This document shows positions 6,599 to 14,525 of a stretch of DNA of 34,350 nucleotides, piece after piece. The notes below the pieces were generated by a model. It had not been told where the DNA came from, did no database searches, and saw nothing but the letters and a program-made list of their open reading frames with translations. Within the stretch, counting starts at the first letter, position 1. Each line of letters starts with the position of its first letter. Location: NCBI GenBank assembly GCA_903826205.1, contig CAIKDP010000238.1, positions 1 to 34,350 of the forward strand. The letters are read 5' to 3'. The position numbers and the translations under genes were made by a program. The stretch comes from Akkermansiaceae bacterium. Its GTDB lineage: Bacteria > Verrucomicrobiota > Verrucomicrobiia > Verrucomicrobiales > Akkermansiaceae.

Positions 6599-8722
6599 GT
6601 GGCTAACACGGCCCATGGGACACGCTGGCAGACGGACGGAAAATTTTTCCGGGTCGGGGCGCAGCGCGTGCTCATGCGGGCCGTGACCTATGGGCCGTTT
6701 CCCGGAGGGTGGCCGGCGGGCATGGATGAGGATTTTTCACGGATCGCGGCGGTCGGCTTCAATGTGCTGCGCTTGTATGAGCTGCCGGACCGCCGGTTGT
6801 TAGATGCGGCGTGGCGGCATGGCCTGCGGGTGTTAGGTGGGTTGCAATGGCGGCATGGCGCGGATTTCATCCGCCAGCCGGAGTTGTATGCCGCGGCGGG
6901 CCGCGCCTTGGAGCAAGGTTTGCTCGAAACTGGGGATCATCCGGCATGGATGGCCGTCAGTGTGGGCAATGAAGTGCCCGCGGATTTGGTGCGGTGGATG
7001 GGACCGCTGCGGGTGCGGCGGGCGCTTGAGGGATTGATTGCCCGTGGCCGGCAAGTGGCTCCCGCATTGATGTTCGCCTACGCCAACTATCCGAGTACCG
7101 AGTACTTGGAACCTGAAAATGCCGATTTCACGGCATTCAACATCTATCTTGAAGAGGAGCCCACGCTGCGAAGATATATCAAGCGCCTGCATCACATCGC
7201 CGGGGACCGGCCCCTGGTGATTTCCGAGTTCGGCATGGATTCCAGGCGCAATGGCTTGCAAAACCAGGCGGCCGCTCTCGGCTGGGCCCTGCGTGCGGCC
7301 AGTGACTTGGATGTCGCCGGCATGACCGTCTATGCCTGGAGCGACCGCTGGTGGAATGCCGGTGCCGAGGTGTTGGACTGGGATTTCGGCCTGGTCGATC
7401 GCGCGGGCGGGGCCAAGCCGGCGCTGGATGTTGTTAGAAAATGGTTTGACTTTGGCCGTGTGGCGGGCCCGCCCCGGGACCCGTTGTACTCGGTGATCGT
7501 GTGCACGCGCAATGGCAGGGCGAGGATCGGGAAATGCCTGGCGGCGCTGGTAAAATTGGCGGATCACCGGCATGAACTGGTGGTGGTGGATGATGGATCG
7601 CGCGATGGCACAGCGGATTGGGTGGCCACGAATTTCCCGCAGGTGCGGTTGCTGCGCGTGGCACCGGGCGGCTTGAGCGCGGCGCGCAATGCCGGCGCGG
7701 CGGCGGCGGGCGGTGAGGTGTTGGCGTTCACCGATGACGATTGCGAGCCGGACTGCGAGTGGTTAGGGCGACTGCGGCGGGCGTTTGCGGATGGCCGGTT
7801 TGCCGCGGTGGGCGGGCCCAACCTGGCACCGCCTCCGCGCACCTGGCGCGAGGCGGTGGTGTGTGCCGCCCCGGGCGCGCCCAGCCACGTGATGTTGGAT
7901 GATGAGGAAGCGGAGCACCTGCCGGGTTGCAATCTGGCGGTCACGCGGGCGGCGTTTGAGGCCATCGGCGGGTTTGACCCGGTGTTTCACACGGCGGGCG
8001 ATGATGTGGATTTTTGCTGGCGCTTGCGGGATGCGGGTTTGCGGCTCGGGTTTGCGGCGGCGGCCTTTGTGTGGCACTGGCGGCGGCCCTCGCTGGGCGC
8101 CTTTTTGCGCCAGCAAATCGGTTATGGCCGGGCCGAACACCTGTTGCTGGAAAAACATCCGCAGCGGTTTTCCAAACACGGCGGTGCGTGTTGGGAAGGG
8201 TTTGTCTATGGCGGCGGCCCGGTCCGGGCGATGGCGCAGTCCCTGATCTATCATGGCCCCATGGGCGTGGCAGGCTATCAGCCCATCCTCAATCGCATGC
8301 TGCCGCTGCGCGGCCTCGATGAACGCTTCAACTCGGCCACATCACGCCTCGCCTTGCGCGCCGTGAACTATCTCCAACCGCGCCTGCGGGCATGGGCCAG
8401 AAACCACACCCTGTGGCATGCGCCAGCCCGGACCCTTGCGCCAGTAACCCCCAAGGCCACCGCCGAATTCGAAATTGTTAGTGCCGAGGGTCGCGAGCGC
8501 ACGGATTTCCTGCGATTGTTGTTAGATGACGGGTGGCTTGCGGGCGGCGGCTCGGATGGCTGGGACGTCGAAAAACACTCCACCCGCGTGCTCATGGCCA
8601 CCGAGCGCGGCGAGGGCAGTGCCACGCGCACCCTCGTCCGGGTCTGGGGGGATCGCGCGTTGGTGGACGGCTCGCTGGGCCGTCCAGAGCACCCTTGCCG
8701 TGATGCCCCGCTCCCGCTATGA
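6599..8722 (+). CDS. Fusion protein: glycoside-hydrolase-like TIM barrel plus family 2 glycosyltransferase
   Basis: A 707-residue two-domain protein with a GTG start. Residues about 10-285 resemble a clan GH-A TIM barrel (GH2 C-terminal/GH5 type): GFNVLRLYELPDRRLLD, SVGNEVP (Glu near 124, acid/base position) and LVISEFGMDS (Glu near 210, nucleophile position). Residues about 295-520 are a GT2 transferase: YSVIVCTRNG, LVVVDDGSRDGTADW, AARNAGAAAAGGEVLAFTDD with the DXD-like TDDDCEPD, and GGFDPVFHTAGDDVDFCWRL. The remaining 190 residues include a region TDFLRLLLDDGWLAGGGSDG that I cannot assign. No signal peptide or membrane helix is evident, so it is probably cytoplasmic. It may build and trim, or recognise, a surface glycan; the substrate is unknown. 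queA follows within 8 bp. Confidence 0.85.
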   Translation: MANTAHGTRWQTDGKFFRVGAQRVLMRAVTYGPFPGGWPAGMDEDFSRIAAVGFNVLRLYELPDRRLLDAAWRHGLRVLGGLQWRHGADFIRQPELYAAAGRALEQGLLETGDHPAWMAVSVGNEVPADLVRWMGPLRVRRALEGLIARGRQVAPALMFAYANYPSTEYLEPENADFTAFNIYLEEEPTLRRYIKRLHHIAGDRPLVISEFGMDSRRNGLQNQAAALGWALRAASDLDVAGMTVYAWSDRWWNAGAEVLDWDFGLVDRAGGAKPALDVVRKWFDFGRVAGPPRDPLYSVIVCTRNGRARIGKCLAALVKLADHRHELVVVDDGSRDGTADWVATNFPQVRLLRVAPGGLSAARNAGAAAAGGEVLAFTDDDCEPDCEWLGRLRRAFADGRFAAVGGPNLAPPPRTWREAVVCAAPGAPSHVMLDDEEAEHLPGCNLAVTRAAFEAIGGFDPVFHTAGDDVDFCWRLRDAGLRLGFAAAAFVWHWRRPSLGAFLRQQIGYGRAEHLLLEKHPQRFSKHGGACWEGFVYGGGPVRAMAQSLIYHGPMGVAGYQPILNRMLPLRGLDERFNSATSRLALRAVNYLQPRLRAWARNHTLWHAPARTLAPVTPKATAEFEIVSAEGRERTDFLRLLLDDGWLAGGGSDGWDVEKHSTRVLMATERGEGSATRTLVRVWGDRALVDGSLGRPEHPCRDAPLPL

Positions 8723-8729
8723 CTCGTGC

Positions 8730-9722
8730 GTGAGCCTGCGCACCCGCGATTTCGATTACCACCTGCCCGCCGCGTTGATCGCCGCGCGGCCATTGGCCGA
8801 GCGTTCGGCATCGAGGATGTTGGTGGTGCATCGGGACAGCGGCTTGATCGAGCACCGGATGTTCCGGGAGTTTCCCGACTACCTGCGGCCGGATGATTTG
8901 TTAGTTTTGAACGACACCAAGGTGATTCCGGCACGGGTGTTCTCCGATGATGGAAAAATCGAACTGCTCTGTCTGGAGCGCCTGGCAGCCTGCGAATGGC
9001 GCTGCCTGGTGCGGCCCGGCAAACGCATGAAGCCGGGACGCACGGTGTGCGTCGGCGGCATCGCCGGCACCGTCACTGAAGTGTTGGCCAATGGTGACCG
9101 CCTGTTGCGCTGGGACGCGCCGCTGGATCTTTATCAACACGGGCACCTGGCGTTGCCCCACTACATGGGGCGCCCGGATGACGCGGCGGACCTCGACCGC
9201 TATCAAACCGTGTTCGCCCGCGAGGAAGGCGCCATCGCCGCACCCACCGCCGGCCTGCACTTCACGCCTGGTATGTTAGATAAACTGCCGCACGCCTTTC
9301 TCACGTTGCATGTGGGCGTGGGCACCTTCCGCCCGGTGAGCGTCGAGGTGGTGGCCGATCACATCATGCACGCGGAGAAATACGAAGTGACGGCGGCCAC
9401 CGCGGCCAAGGTGAATGCCGCGGCACGGGTGGTGGCGGTGGGCACCACCGTGACGCGGGTGCTCGAGTCGTTGCGCGCAGCGGACGGACTCCACCGGATA
9501 CCCCCGGGCGACCATCGTGGCGAGACGGACATTTTCATCCATCCGCCCTATCAATTCGGCGCGGCGGGCGGTTTGCTAACGAATTTCCACCTGCCGCAAA
9601 GCACCTTGCTCATGTTGGTGTGCGCGTTTGCCGGACGCGGGTTGGTGCTGGATGCCTACCGCCAGGCGGTGGCGGACCACTACCGGTTCTACAGCTACGG
9701 CGATTGCATGTTGTTGATCTAA
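8730..9722 (+). CDS. queA: S-adenosylmethionine:tRNA ribosyltransferase-isomerase (queuosine synthesis)
   Basis: A protein of about 330 residues that transfers and isomerises the ribosyl moiety of S-adenosylmethionine onto preQ1 in tRNA, forming epoxyqueuosine. Family blocks are RDFDYHLPAALIAARPLAER, RPDDLLVLNDTKVIPAR, AREEGAIAAPTAGLHFTPGM, LHVGVGTFRPV, HAEKYEV, GTTVTRVLES, and the C-terminal GLLTNFHLPQSTLLMLVCAF. The GTG at 8730 (VSLRTRDFDYHLP) gives the usual N-terminus. An ATG at 8703 would add nine residues and overlap the preceding gene by 20 bp, and cannot be excluded. No other queuosine gene is nearby. Confidence 0.95.
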   Translation: MSLRTRDFDYHLPAALIAARPLAERSASRMLVVHRDSGLIEHRMFREFPDYLRPDDLLVLNDTKVIPARVFSDDGKIELLCLERLAACEWRCLVRPGKRMKPGRTVCVGGIAGTVTEVLANGDRLLRWDAPLDLYQHGHLALPHYMGRPDDAADLDRYQTVFAREEGAIAAPTAGLHFTPGMLDKLPHAFLTLHVGVGTFRPVSVEVVADHIMHAEKYEVTAATAAKVNAAARVVAVGTTVTRVLESLRAADGLHRIPPGDHRGETDIFIHPPYQFGAAGGLLTNFHLPQSTLLMLVCAFAGRGLVLDAYRQAVADHYRFYSYGDCMLLI

Positions 9723-9726
9723 CGCC

Positions 9727-10620
9727 TCACCCTTTGAGGGTGGCATCGAGCCAGGCGAGGAGTTTCTTGCGATAGGCGCCTTGGTTGCGCACCAGTGAAT
9801 CACCATGGTGCCCGTCCTTGACTTCAAACATGGTTTTTGGCTCGTGCGCGGTCTGAAACAACAGGCGGCCCTGCGCGACCGGCACCACCTCGTCCTGCGT
9901 GCCGTGCACAATGAGCAGCGGCACCGGCGCGATTTTGCCGACGGCATCCTTGGGCGCCCATTCATCCGTGACGAGACGGGCACCCACCTGGCCGGCGAGG
10001 GTTTTGGCCATTGCCAGGTAGGAGGAAAACGCGGCATCCGTGATCACCGCGCGCAAGCCCTTGACCGGTGACTCGCCCAGCGCCGCGAGGGATTGCGCAC
10101 CACCCAGACTGTGACCATAAGAAACGAGCCGTTCCGTATTCACATCGCCTCGGTTGCCGACATAGTCGAAGGCCGCCCGCACATCCTCCAGCATGCCGCG
10201 CCGGTCCACCGTGCCGCCGGATTTGCCAAACCCGCGGTAATCATACGTGAGGACGTTGTATCCGGCATCGACGAACCACATGACGAAACCGAGGTGATGG
10301 CCCATCGATCCGGTATTGCCATGGGAGAACACCACGGTCGCCTTGGCCTTCTTGCCTTGCACGGGCACGAACCAACCGCTGAGTGCCGTGCCATCCTTGG
10401 ATTTGAATGTCACCTCCTCATAGGTGTGCCCCCAATTTTTCGGCGTCGCGGGCACGTCATGGGTGGGAAAATAAAACAACTGGTTGCCGCCGTTTTTCCC
10501 TAACATGGCCTCGGCCAGCCGGGCAAGTTCCTCATTCGTCCCCTGCGGCTTGGGCGCGGCTGACTGGCCCGGAGCCAGCCCGAGCAGCCCTAACCACACC
10601 ACGAACGCTCGCAAATTCAT
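9727..10620 (-). CDS. Secreted alpha/beta hydrolase
   Basis: A 297-residue serine hydrolase of the alpha/beta fold (Bem46/ABHD13-like) with a signal peptide (MNLRAFVVWLGLLGLAPGQS). The domain shows the oxyanion-hole segment VVFSHGNTGSMGHH, YDYRGFGKSGG, the nucleophile elbow SYGHSLGGAQS (Ser near residue 172), the acid in VHGTQDEVVP (Asp near 242) and the His in VKDGHHGDS (near 271). The catalytic triad therefore appears complete. Substrate is unknown; esterase or peptidase activity is possible. It is convergent with queA, 4 bp away, and its 5' side faces the REP array. The start at 10620 is preferred to one four codons upstream because it begins the signal peptide. Confidence 0.88.
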   Translation of the reverse strand: MNLRAFVVWLGLLGLAPGQSAAPKPQGTNEELARLAEAMLGKNGGNQLFYFPTHDVPATPKNWGHTYEEVTFKSKDGTALSGWFVPVQGKKAKATVVFSHGNTGSMGHHLGFVMWFVDAGYNVLTYDYRGFGKSGGTVDRRGMLEDVRAAFDYVGNRGDVNTERLVSYGHSLGGAQSLAALGESPVKGLRAVITDAAFSSYLAMAKTLAGQVGARLVTDEWAPKDAVGKIAPVPLLIVHGTQDEVVPVAQGRLLFQTAHEPKTMFEVKDGHHGDSLVRNQGAYRKKLLAWLDATLKG

Positions 10621-10689
10621 GCGCGCAATCATACAGATCCCGGCGACCTTGTCGAGTAAATCCCGCCCCGACAGTAAATCCCGCCGCCA

Positions 10690-10947
10690 CTAAGGAGCGA
10701 CGACATTCTTGTCGTCGTCATCTGGCACTAAGGAGCGACGACATTCCTGTCGTCGTCATCTGGCACTAAGGAGCGACGACATTCCTGTCGTCGTCATCTG
10801 GCACTAAGGAGCGACGACATTCCTGTCGTCGTCTGCCGCCACTAAGGAGCGACGACATTCCTGTCGTCGTCATCTGGCACTAAGGAGCGACGACATTCCT
10901 GTCGTCGTCATCTGGCACTAAGGAGCGACGACATTCCTGTCGTCGTC
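10690..10947 (+). repeat. Left REP array: seven direct 38-bp palindromic units
   Basis: Seven copies start at 10690, 10728, 10766, 10804, 10842, 10880 and 10918 with an exact 38-bp period. Each has CTAAGGAGC, then a hairpin GACGAC-ATTCCT-GTCGTC (ATTCTT in the first copy), and most a linker ATCTGGCA; the linker after copy 4 is changed to TGCCGC at equal length. These are REP-type elements: short, palindromic, extragenic, and next to a RAYT gene. Constant linkers rule out a CRISPR array. Confidence 0.93.
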
Positions 10948-10973
10948 TTCTCTTTTGCATCTCCTACGCGAAG

Positions 10974-10999
10974 AAACGACAGGAATGTCGTTGCTCCTC
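10974..10999 (-). repeat. Inverted REP copy closing the left array
   Basis: AAACGACAGGAATGTCG followed by TTGCTCCTC is the reverse orientation of the REP unit, with hairpin ACGACA-GGAA-TGTCGT. It is separated from the direct copies by a 26-base spacer (10948-10973) that recurs, 21 of 26 bases identical, in the right array at 11759-11784. Direct and inverted copies together form the composite unit typical of REP/BIME structures. Confidence 0.88.
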
Positions 11000-11053
11000 A
11001 GACGAATAGAAACTCATTGACGAGCAGAAGCATTTGCTCTATGTCGTTCCCCA

Positions 11054-11656
11054 ATGGCTGATTTTCTCAACCCATCGGGCGAGATCTGGAAGCACGGGCC
11101 GGAGCTTCCGCATTGGCAGCAGGGGGAGGTGATGCAGTTTGTCACCTTCCGACTCGGTGACGCGATGCCCGCCACCAAAGTCCGCCAGTGGCGTGAGGCG
11201 CGCGACATTTGGCGTTCTCATCATCCACAGCCATGGTCAGAGGATGATGAACGGGAATACCACAGGCGCTTCACTTGCAAGCTTGAGTACTGGTTAGATG
11301 AAGGGGCTGGCTCGTGTTTGTTCCGAGTCCCTCACGCCCGCGAGATCATGACGGAAGTGTTAATGCGCTTCCAGGGTGAGAAGGTCGAGCATCACGCGTG
11401 GGTCATTATGCCAAATCACCTGCATTTGCTGTTTTCACCCACAGACCCGATCGAGATGCTGGTCAAGGCATGGAAGGGTGTTTCCGCCCGCAGGCTTGGA
11501 CAGGGCGGCATTTGGCAGAAAAACTATCGCGACACGATGATCCGCGACGGCGGGCATTTCGCCAATGCCGTGCGCTATATCCGCAGGAATCCTGCAAAAC
11601 TCCTGACAGGCACCTTCACCCTGTGGGAGGGCCAGCGCGCTCTGGCCGTGCATTAA
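11054..11656 (+). CDS. REP-associated tyrosine transposase (RAYT), Y1/HUH family
   Basis: A 200-residue single-strand DNA transposase of the Y1_Tnp (IS200-like) fold. The HUH metal-binding motif is in WVIMPNHLHLLFSP (His near 122 and 124), the candidate catalytic tyrosine is in IWQKNYRDTMIRD (Tyr near 158), and the family C-terminal block YIRRNPAKL follows. RAYTs recognise and cleave REP hairpins as a single-copy, domesticated relative of IS200/IS605 enzymes. REP arrays lie on both sides, and its stop codon TAA (11654-11656) is part of the first downstream REP copy. The ATG at 11054 is chosen because an ATG at 11041 meets a stop after six codons; no clear ribosome-binding site is visible. Base composition is slightly lower in GC than the neighbours. 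Confidence 0.92.
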   Translation: MADFLNPSGEIWKHGPELPHWQQGEVMQFVTFRLGDAMPATKVRQWREARDIWRSHHPQPWSEDDEREYHRRFTCKLEYWLDEGAGSCLFRVPHAREIMTEVLMRFQGEKVEHHAWVIMPNHLHLLFSPTDPIEMLVKAWKGVSARRLGQGGIWQKNYRDTMIRDGGHFANAVRYIRRNPAKLLTGTFTLWEGQRALAVH

Positions 11657-11758
11657 GGAGCGACAACATTCTTGTCGTCGTCTTCCGGCACTAAGGAGCG
11701 ACGACATTCTTGTCGTCGTCTTCCGCCAGTAAGGAGCGGGGACATTCTTGTCCTCGTC
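11653..11758 (+). repeat. Right REP array, direct units (three copies, 38-bp period)
   Basis: Copies begin at 11653, 11691 and 11729. The third has GGGGAC-ATTCTT-GTCCTC in place of GACGAC/GTCGTC: both arms changed together so that the stem is kept (C to G opposite G to C, plus a G-T wobble), which is evidence that the hairpin itself is under selection. The first copy supplies the transposase stop codon and has one stem mismatch. Confidence 0.9.
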
Positions 11759-11784
11759 TTCTCATTTGCATCTCCTGTAGGAAG

Positions 11785-11914
11785 AAACGACAGGAATGTC
11801 GTTGCTCCTTAAACGACAGGAATGTCGTTGCTCCTTAAACGACAGGAATGTCGTTGCTCCTTAAACGACAGGAATGTCGTTACTCCTCAAACGACAGGAA
11901 TGGAGTGGCTCCTT
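11785..11914 (-). repeat. Right REP array, inverted units (five copies, 26-bp period)
   Basis: Copies begin at 11785, 11811, 11837, 11863 and 11889, each AAACGACAGGAATGTCG plus TTGCTCCTT, with no linker. The fifth is degenerate (GGAGTGG in the right arm). The array abuts the start of the tonB gene and creates spurious upstream in-frame ATGs for it. Confidence 0.9.
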
Positions 11915-11979
11915 CGCCCCCCCGCGCATTTCCCGGGTTGCGTTGGGGGCCGATTGGGGGCATGCTACGGGCGTTGGTC

Positions 11980-13191
11980 ATGACCGCGCATCCCTCGATT
12001 GCACAACGGAACGACGCTCGCTTGTGGGCGGTCGCGCTCGGACTGTCATTGGTGTGCAATGCCGCGCTGCTGTTGCTGGCTGGCTTGACCGTCGTCCAAT
12101 CCCAACAATTTCTACACCCTAACATCGTTGCTGCCCCGCCAGTGGAGACCCTGCGCCTCATCGTGCCGGAACTCGCGGATCCCAACCCAGCCGCCGCCGT
12201 TACGGATGCCGCTGCGGCCACGGCCACCGCAGAAGCCACTGCCATGCCGGTCGTCCCGGCACAGGATCCGGAGTTTGCCCGCACGTCCGAGGACCAGCGG
12301 AGTTCCCGCCCGGACAAGCCCGCCTTCATCGGCGAGCGCGACACCGCCGCCACCAGTGATGCCTCGCCGGATCCGAACGCCGCGGCCATGCCCGCCCAAG
12401 CGGGGATTCAACCGCGCCATGCCGCGGACATCGAGACGACGGAGAGCCGTTACCAAGACGGGACCCTCAGCGACGCCGCGACCGCAGCAGCGGACGCTCC
12501 GCTGTCACCCAACCTGCCCGAGCCTCCCGCAGCCGAGACGCCTCCGGCCCCGCTGGCTGCCGCAACGCCCGGCGAACCCAGCGAGTCACCCGGCACCGAC
12601 AACCAACTTTCCACCCCGCCCGTGCCCGCCCACTTGGCCGAAGGACCGAATCCCGTCGAGGTGGCCGTGCCGCTAACAACTTCGGAGGGGGCTCCCAAGT
12701 CCGCCCCGCAAACGTTGCCACGGGAGGGGACGCCGGAGGCCCAGTCCACAGCGGACGACCTCAAGGAAAGCCATGCCCCGGCAGCCGTCCCGCAGGAATC
12801 ACCGAAACCGCCGGCCTTCCGCGGCAACCAGCGCAAGACCACCATCCAGGGGTCGATTTCCCGGACCGGGCGCAGTGCGCTCGATGTGGAGGACTCGCCG
12901 CTGGGCCGCTATCAAGCGACCCTCAGCCGTGCCATCGAACTCGAGTGGCAACGCAACTGCGTGCGCTATCGGGACTTTATCACTCCCGGCTACCTCACCG
13001 TGCGCTTTTTCGTCGATGCCAAGGGCAAGGTGCGCAATGTCCAATTTGTGGGTGCCATGCAGACGGGCCAACAGCAAAAAGGATTCACCCTCAACGCCAT
13101 CCGCGACGCCGTCATCCCCGCCATGCCGCCTGATGTCCGCAAGGATTATCAAAAGGAACCGCTCGAACTCATCTTCAACTTCTATTTCTAA
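11980..13191 (+). CDS. tonB: TonB-like energy-transducing protein
   Basis: About 403 residues. A single N-terminal membrane helix (LWAVALGLSLVCNAALLLLA) is followed by a long Pro/Ala/Glu-rich periplasmic spacer (about residues 45-300) and a C-terminal TonB-like domain with SPLGRYQATLSRAIELEWQR, GYLTVRFFVDAKGKVRNVQF and LELIFNFYF. TonB couples the ExbB-ExbD proton motor to outer-membrane receptors; exbB and exbD follow directly. No TonB-dependent receptor lies in the window, so the cargo is unknown; a TolA-like role is an alternative. The start is uncertain: ATG 11980 or 11962 are plausible, while an in-frame ATG at 11848 lies inside REP copies and would translate repeat sequence. Confidence 0.82.
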   Translation: MTAHPSIAQRNDARLWAVALGLSLVCNAALLLLAGLTVVQSQQFLHPNIVAAPPVETLRLIVPELADPNPAAAVTDAAAATATAEATAMPVVPAQDPEFARTSEDQRSSRPDKPAFIGERDTAATSDASPDPNAAAMPAQAGIQPRHAADIETTESRYQDGTLSDAATAAADAPLSPNLPEPPAAETPPAPLAAATPGEPSESPGTDNQLSTPPVPAHLAEGPNPVEVAVPLTTSEGAPKSAPQTLPREGTPEAQSTADDLKESHAPAAVPQESPKPPAFRGNQRKTTIQGSISRTGRSALDVEDSPLGRYQATLSRAIELEWQRNCVRYRDFITPGYLTVRFFVDAKGKVRNVQFVGAMQTGQQQKGFTLNAIRDAVIPAMPPDVRKDYQKEPLELIFNFYF

Positions 13192-13201
13192 CATATAAAC
13201 C

Positions 13202-13882
13202 ATGTCCGTCCCCCACGCCTGTCTCTGCGCCATCACCACCCCCGCCGAAGCCCTTCAAGCGACCTGGTCATTCCTCGTCCGGGGTGGATTTTTCATGATA
13301 CCCCTCTCGTTGTGTTCGGTCATCGGCATGATGGCCATTGTGTACAAATTCCTCTCGCTCTCGCGCAGCCGCGTCATCCCGGAGGCTCTCGCCCGCCAAG
13401 TGGAAGGCTATGAAAATCTAACCGCGGAGGCCAAATTGGTGGCCATCCCGCGCCAGCTTCAGGAAGGCAACAGCACCTTGGCCCGGCTCTGTGCCGTCGC
13501 CCTCAAGCATCAGGCCAAATCCCTGCCGGAAATCACCCAAGCCGTCGAGTCCGCCGCCCGCGAGGAATTCGTCCACCTCCACTCCGGCGTCGGCGTGCTG
13601 GATGTGCTCGTCACGGTGGCTCCGTTGTTAGGTTTGCTCGGCTCCGCCTCCGGGCTGGTCGTCATCTTCGAAGGCCTTGGCGAGACCACCGACCACGTGC
13701 TGGTGGCCCACGGGATTGCCGTGGCGCTCCATACCACCATTTTCGGCATAGTGACCGCGGTGGTCTGTGTCATTGCCCACAGCCATTTCACCCGCCGCAT
13801 CGAGCGGCTCACCGTGCGTCTTGAAACCATGTTGGGCGATTTCGCCCACGCCTGCCAAGCCCGGTCCGCCCCGAATTCCTAA
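13202..13882 (+). CDS. exbB: ExbB/TolQ/MotA-family proton channel protein
   Basis: A 226-residue inner-membrane protein. The first helix (FLVRGGFFMIPLSLCSVIGM) is followed by a cytoplasmic region and the conserved ExbB/TolQ block (EEFVHLHSGVGVLDVLVTVA, then PLLGLLGSASGLVVIFEGLG), and a third helix VALHTTIFGIVTAVVCVIAH. With ExbD it forms the proton-driven stator that energises TonB. It starts 10 bp after tonB and ends 6 bp before exbD, so the three form one operon. Confidence 0.92.
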   Translation: MSVPHACLCAITTPAEALQATWSFLVRGGFFMIPLSLCSVIGMMAIVYKFLSLSRSRVIPEALARQVEGYENLTAEAKLVAIPRQLQEGNSTLARLCAVALKHQAKSLPEITQAVESAAREEFVHLHSGVGVLDVLVTVAPLLGLLGSASGLVVIFEGLGETTDHVLVAHGIAVALHTTIFGIVTAVVCVIAHSHFTRRIERLTVRLETMLGDFAHACQARSAPNS

Positions 13883-13888
13883 CCGCCC

Positions 13889-14305
13889 ATGCATTTCCAG
13901 CGTCCCGTTCGCAGTCGCAGCCAGGTGCAGATCATCCCGATGATCGACGTGCTGATCTTCCTGCTGATCTTTCTGATCATTTCCACCCAGTTCAAAAAAC
14001 CCCGCAACGTGCTCCGCGTTGAGTTGCCCACCGTGCACGAGGTCCCATCGGACAAGGTGACAGACACCCGCTCGATCATCGCCGTGGATGCCGAGGGCCG
14101 CATCACCCTGGACTCCCTCAGTGTGCCGGAGGGCCTGCTCAAAAGCTACCTCGTCGCCTATCAAAAACAAAACCCCGGCCGCAAACTCGAACTCGAGGCG
14201 GATCGCAAGCTGCCGCTTGAGCGCCTGCTCGCTGTCTGGGATTCGCTCATCAAGGCCGGCCTCCAGATCAAGGATGTCCCCGCCCGCATCCGCCTGCCGG
14301 AGTGA
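13889..14305 (+). CDS. exbD: ExbD/TolR-family protein
   Basis: A 138-residue protein with the ExbD layout: a short cytoplasmic start, one membrane helix with the essential proton-carrying aspartate (Asp20 in IIPMIDVLIFLLIFL), and a periplasmic domain (ITLDSLSVPEGLLKSYL, DRKLPLERLLAVWDSLIKAG) ending in VPARIRLPE. It is the last gene of the tonB-exbB-exbD operon. Confidence 0.93.
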   Translation: MHFQRPVRSRSQVQIIPMIDVLIFLLIFLIISTQFKKPRNVLRVELPTVHEVPSDKVTDTRSIIAVDAEGRITLDSLSVPEGLLKSYLVAYQKQNPGRKLELEADRKLPLERLLAVWDSLIKAGLQIKDVPARIRLPE

Positions 14306-14344
14306 GCCGTGGCGGCGCCTTTTGCCTGTGGGCGAATTATCTTC

Positions 14345-14422
14345 GTAGGCGCGCTGGTGACAGCGCGTGGGGGGTGATGGCGCATCCGCGGAATCCGCCC
14401 GCGTTGTCACCAACGCTCCTAC
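14345..14422. repeat. Palindromic element plus tandem tail in the exbD-M3 peptidase spacer
   Basis: GTAGGCGCGCTGGTGACAGC (from 14345) is mirrored by GCGTTGTCACCAACGCTCCT with a final AC (14401-14422), forming a long imperfect inverted repeat with the core GGTGACA/TGTCACC. It is immediately followed (14423-14500) by two near-tandem copies of a unit of about 31 bp containing CTAACCAACGCGCC, plus a partial third. Confidence 0.7.
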
Positions 14423-14525
14423 ACACGAGTCCGCTTACTAACCAACGCGCCCACACAAGAGCCCGCGTTCTAACCAACGCGCCTAAACAAGAGCCCGCGC
14501 GGCCAGCGGCCCATCCCCCAACATC

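Noticed and set aside
9728-9742. CACCCT-TTG-AGGGTG hairpin as a terminator between queA and the hydrolase gene
   Set aside because: The stem is only 6 bp, no T run follows, and it overlaps the hydrolase 3' coding end.
10690-10947. A CRISPR-like array with 38-bp period
   Set aside because: The linkers are constant and not unique spacers, the units are hairpins, and no cas genes are present; the neighbouring Y1 transposase explains it as a REP array.
11848-11961. An upstream in-frame ATG for the TonB-like gene adding MSLLLKRQECRY and more
   Set aside because: The extra codons are REP sequence and would put a repeat-coded segment ahead of the membrane helix; later ATGs at 11962 or 11980 fit better.
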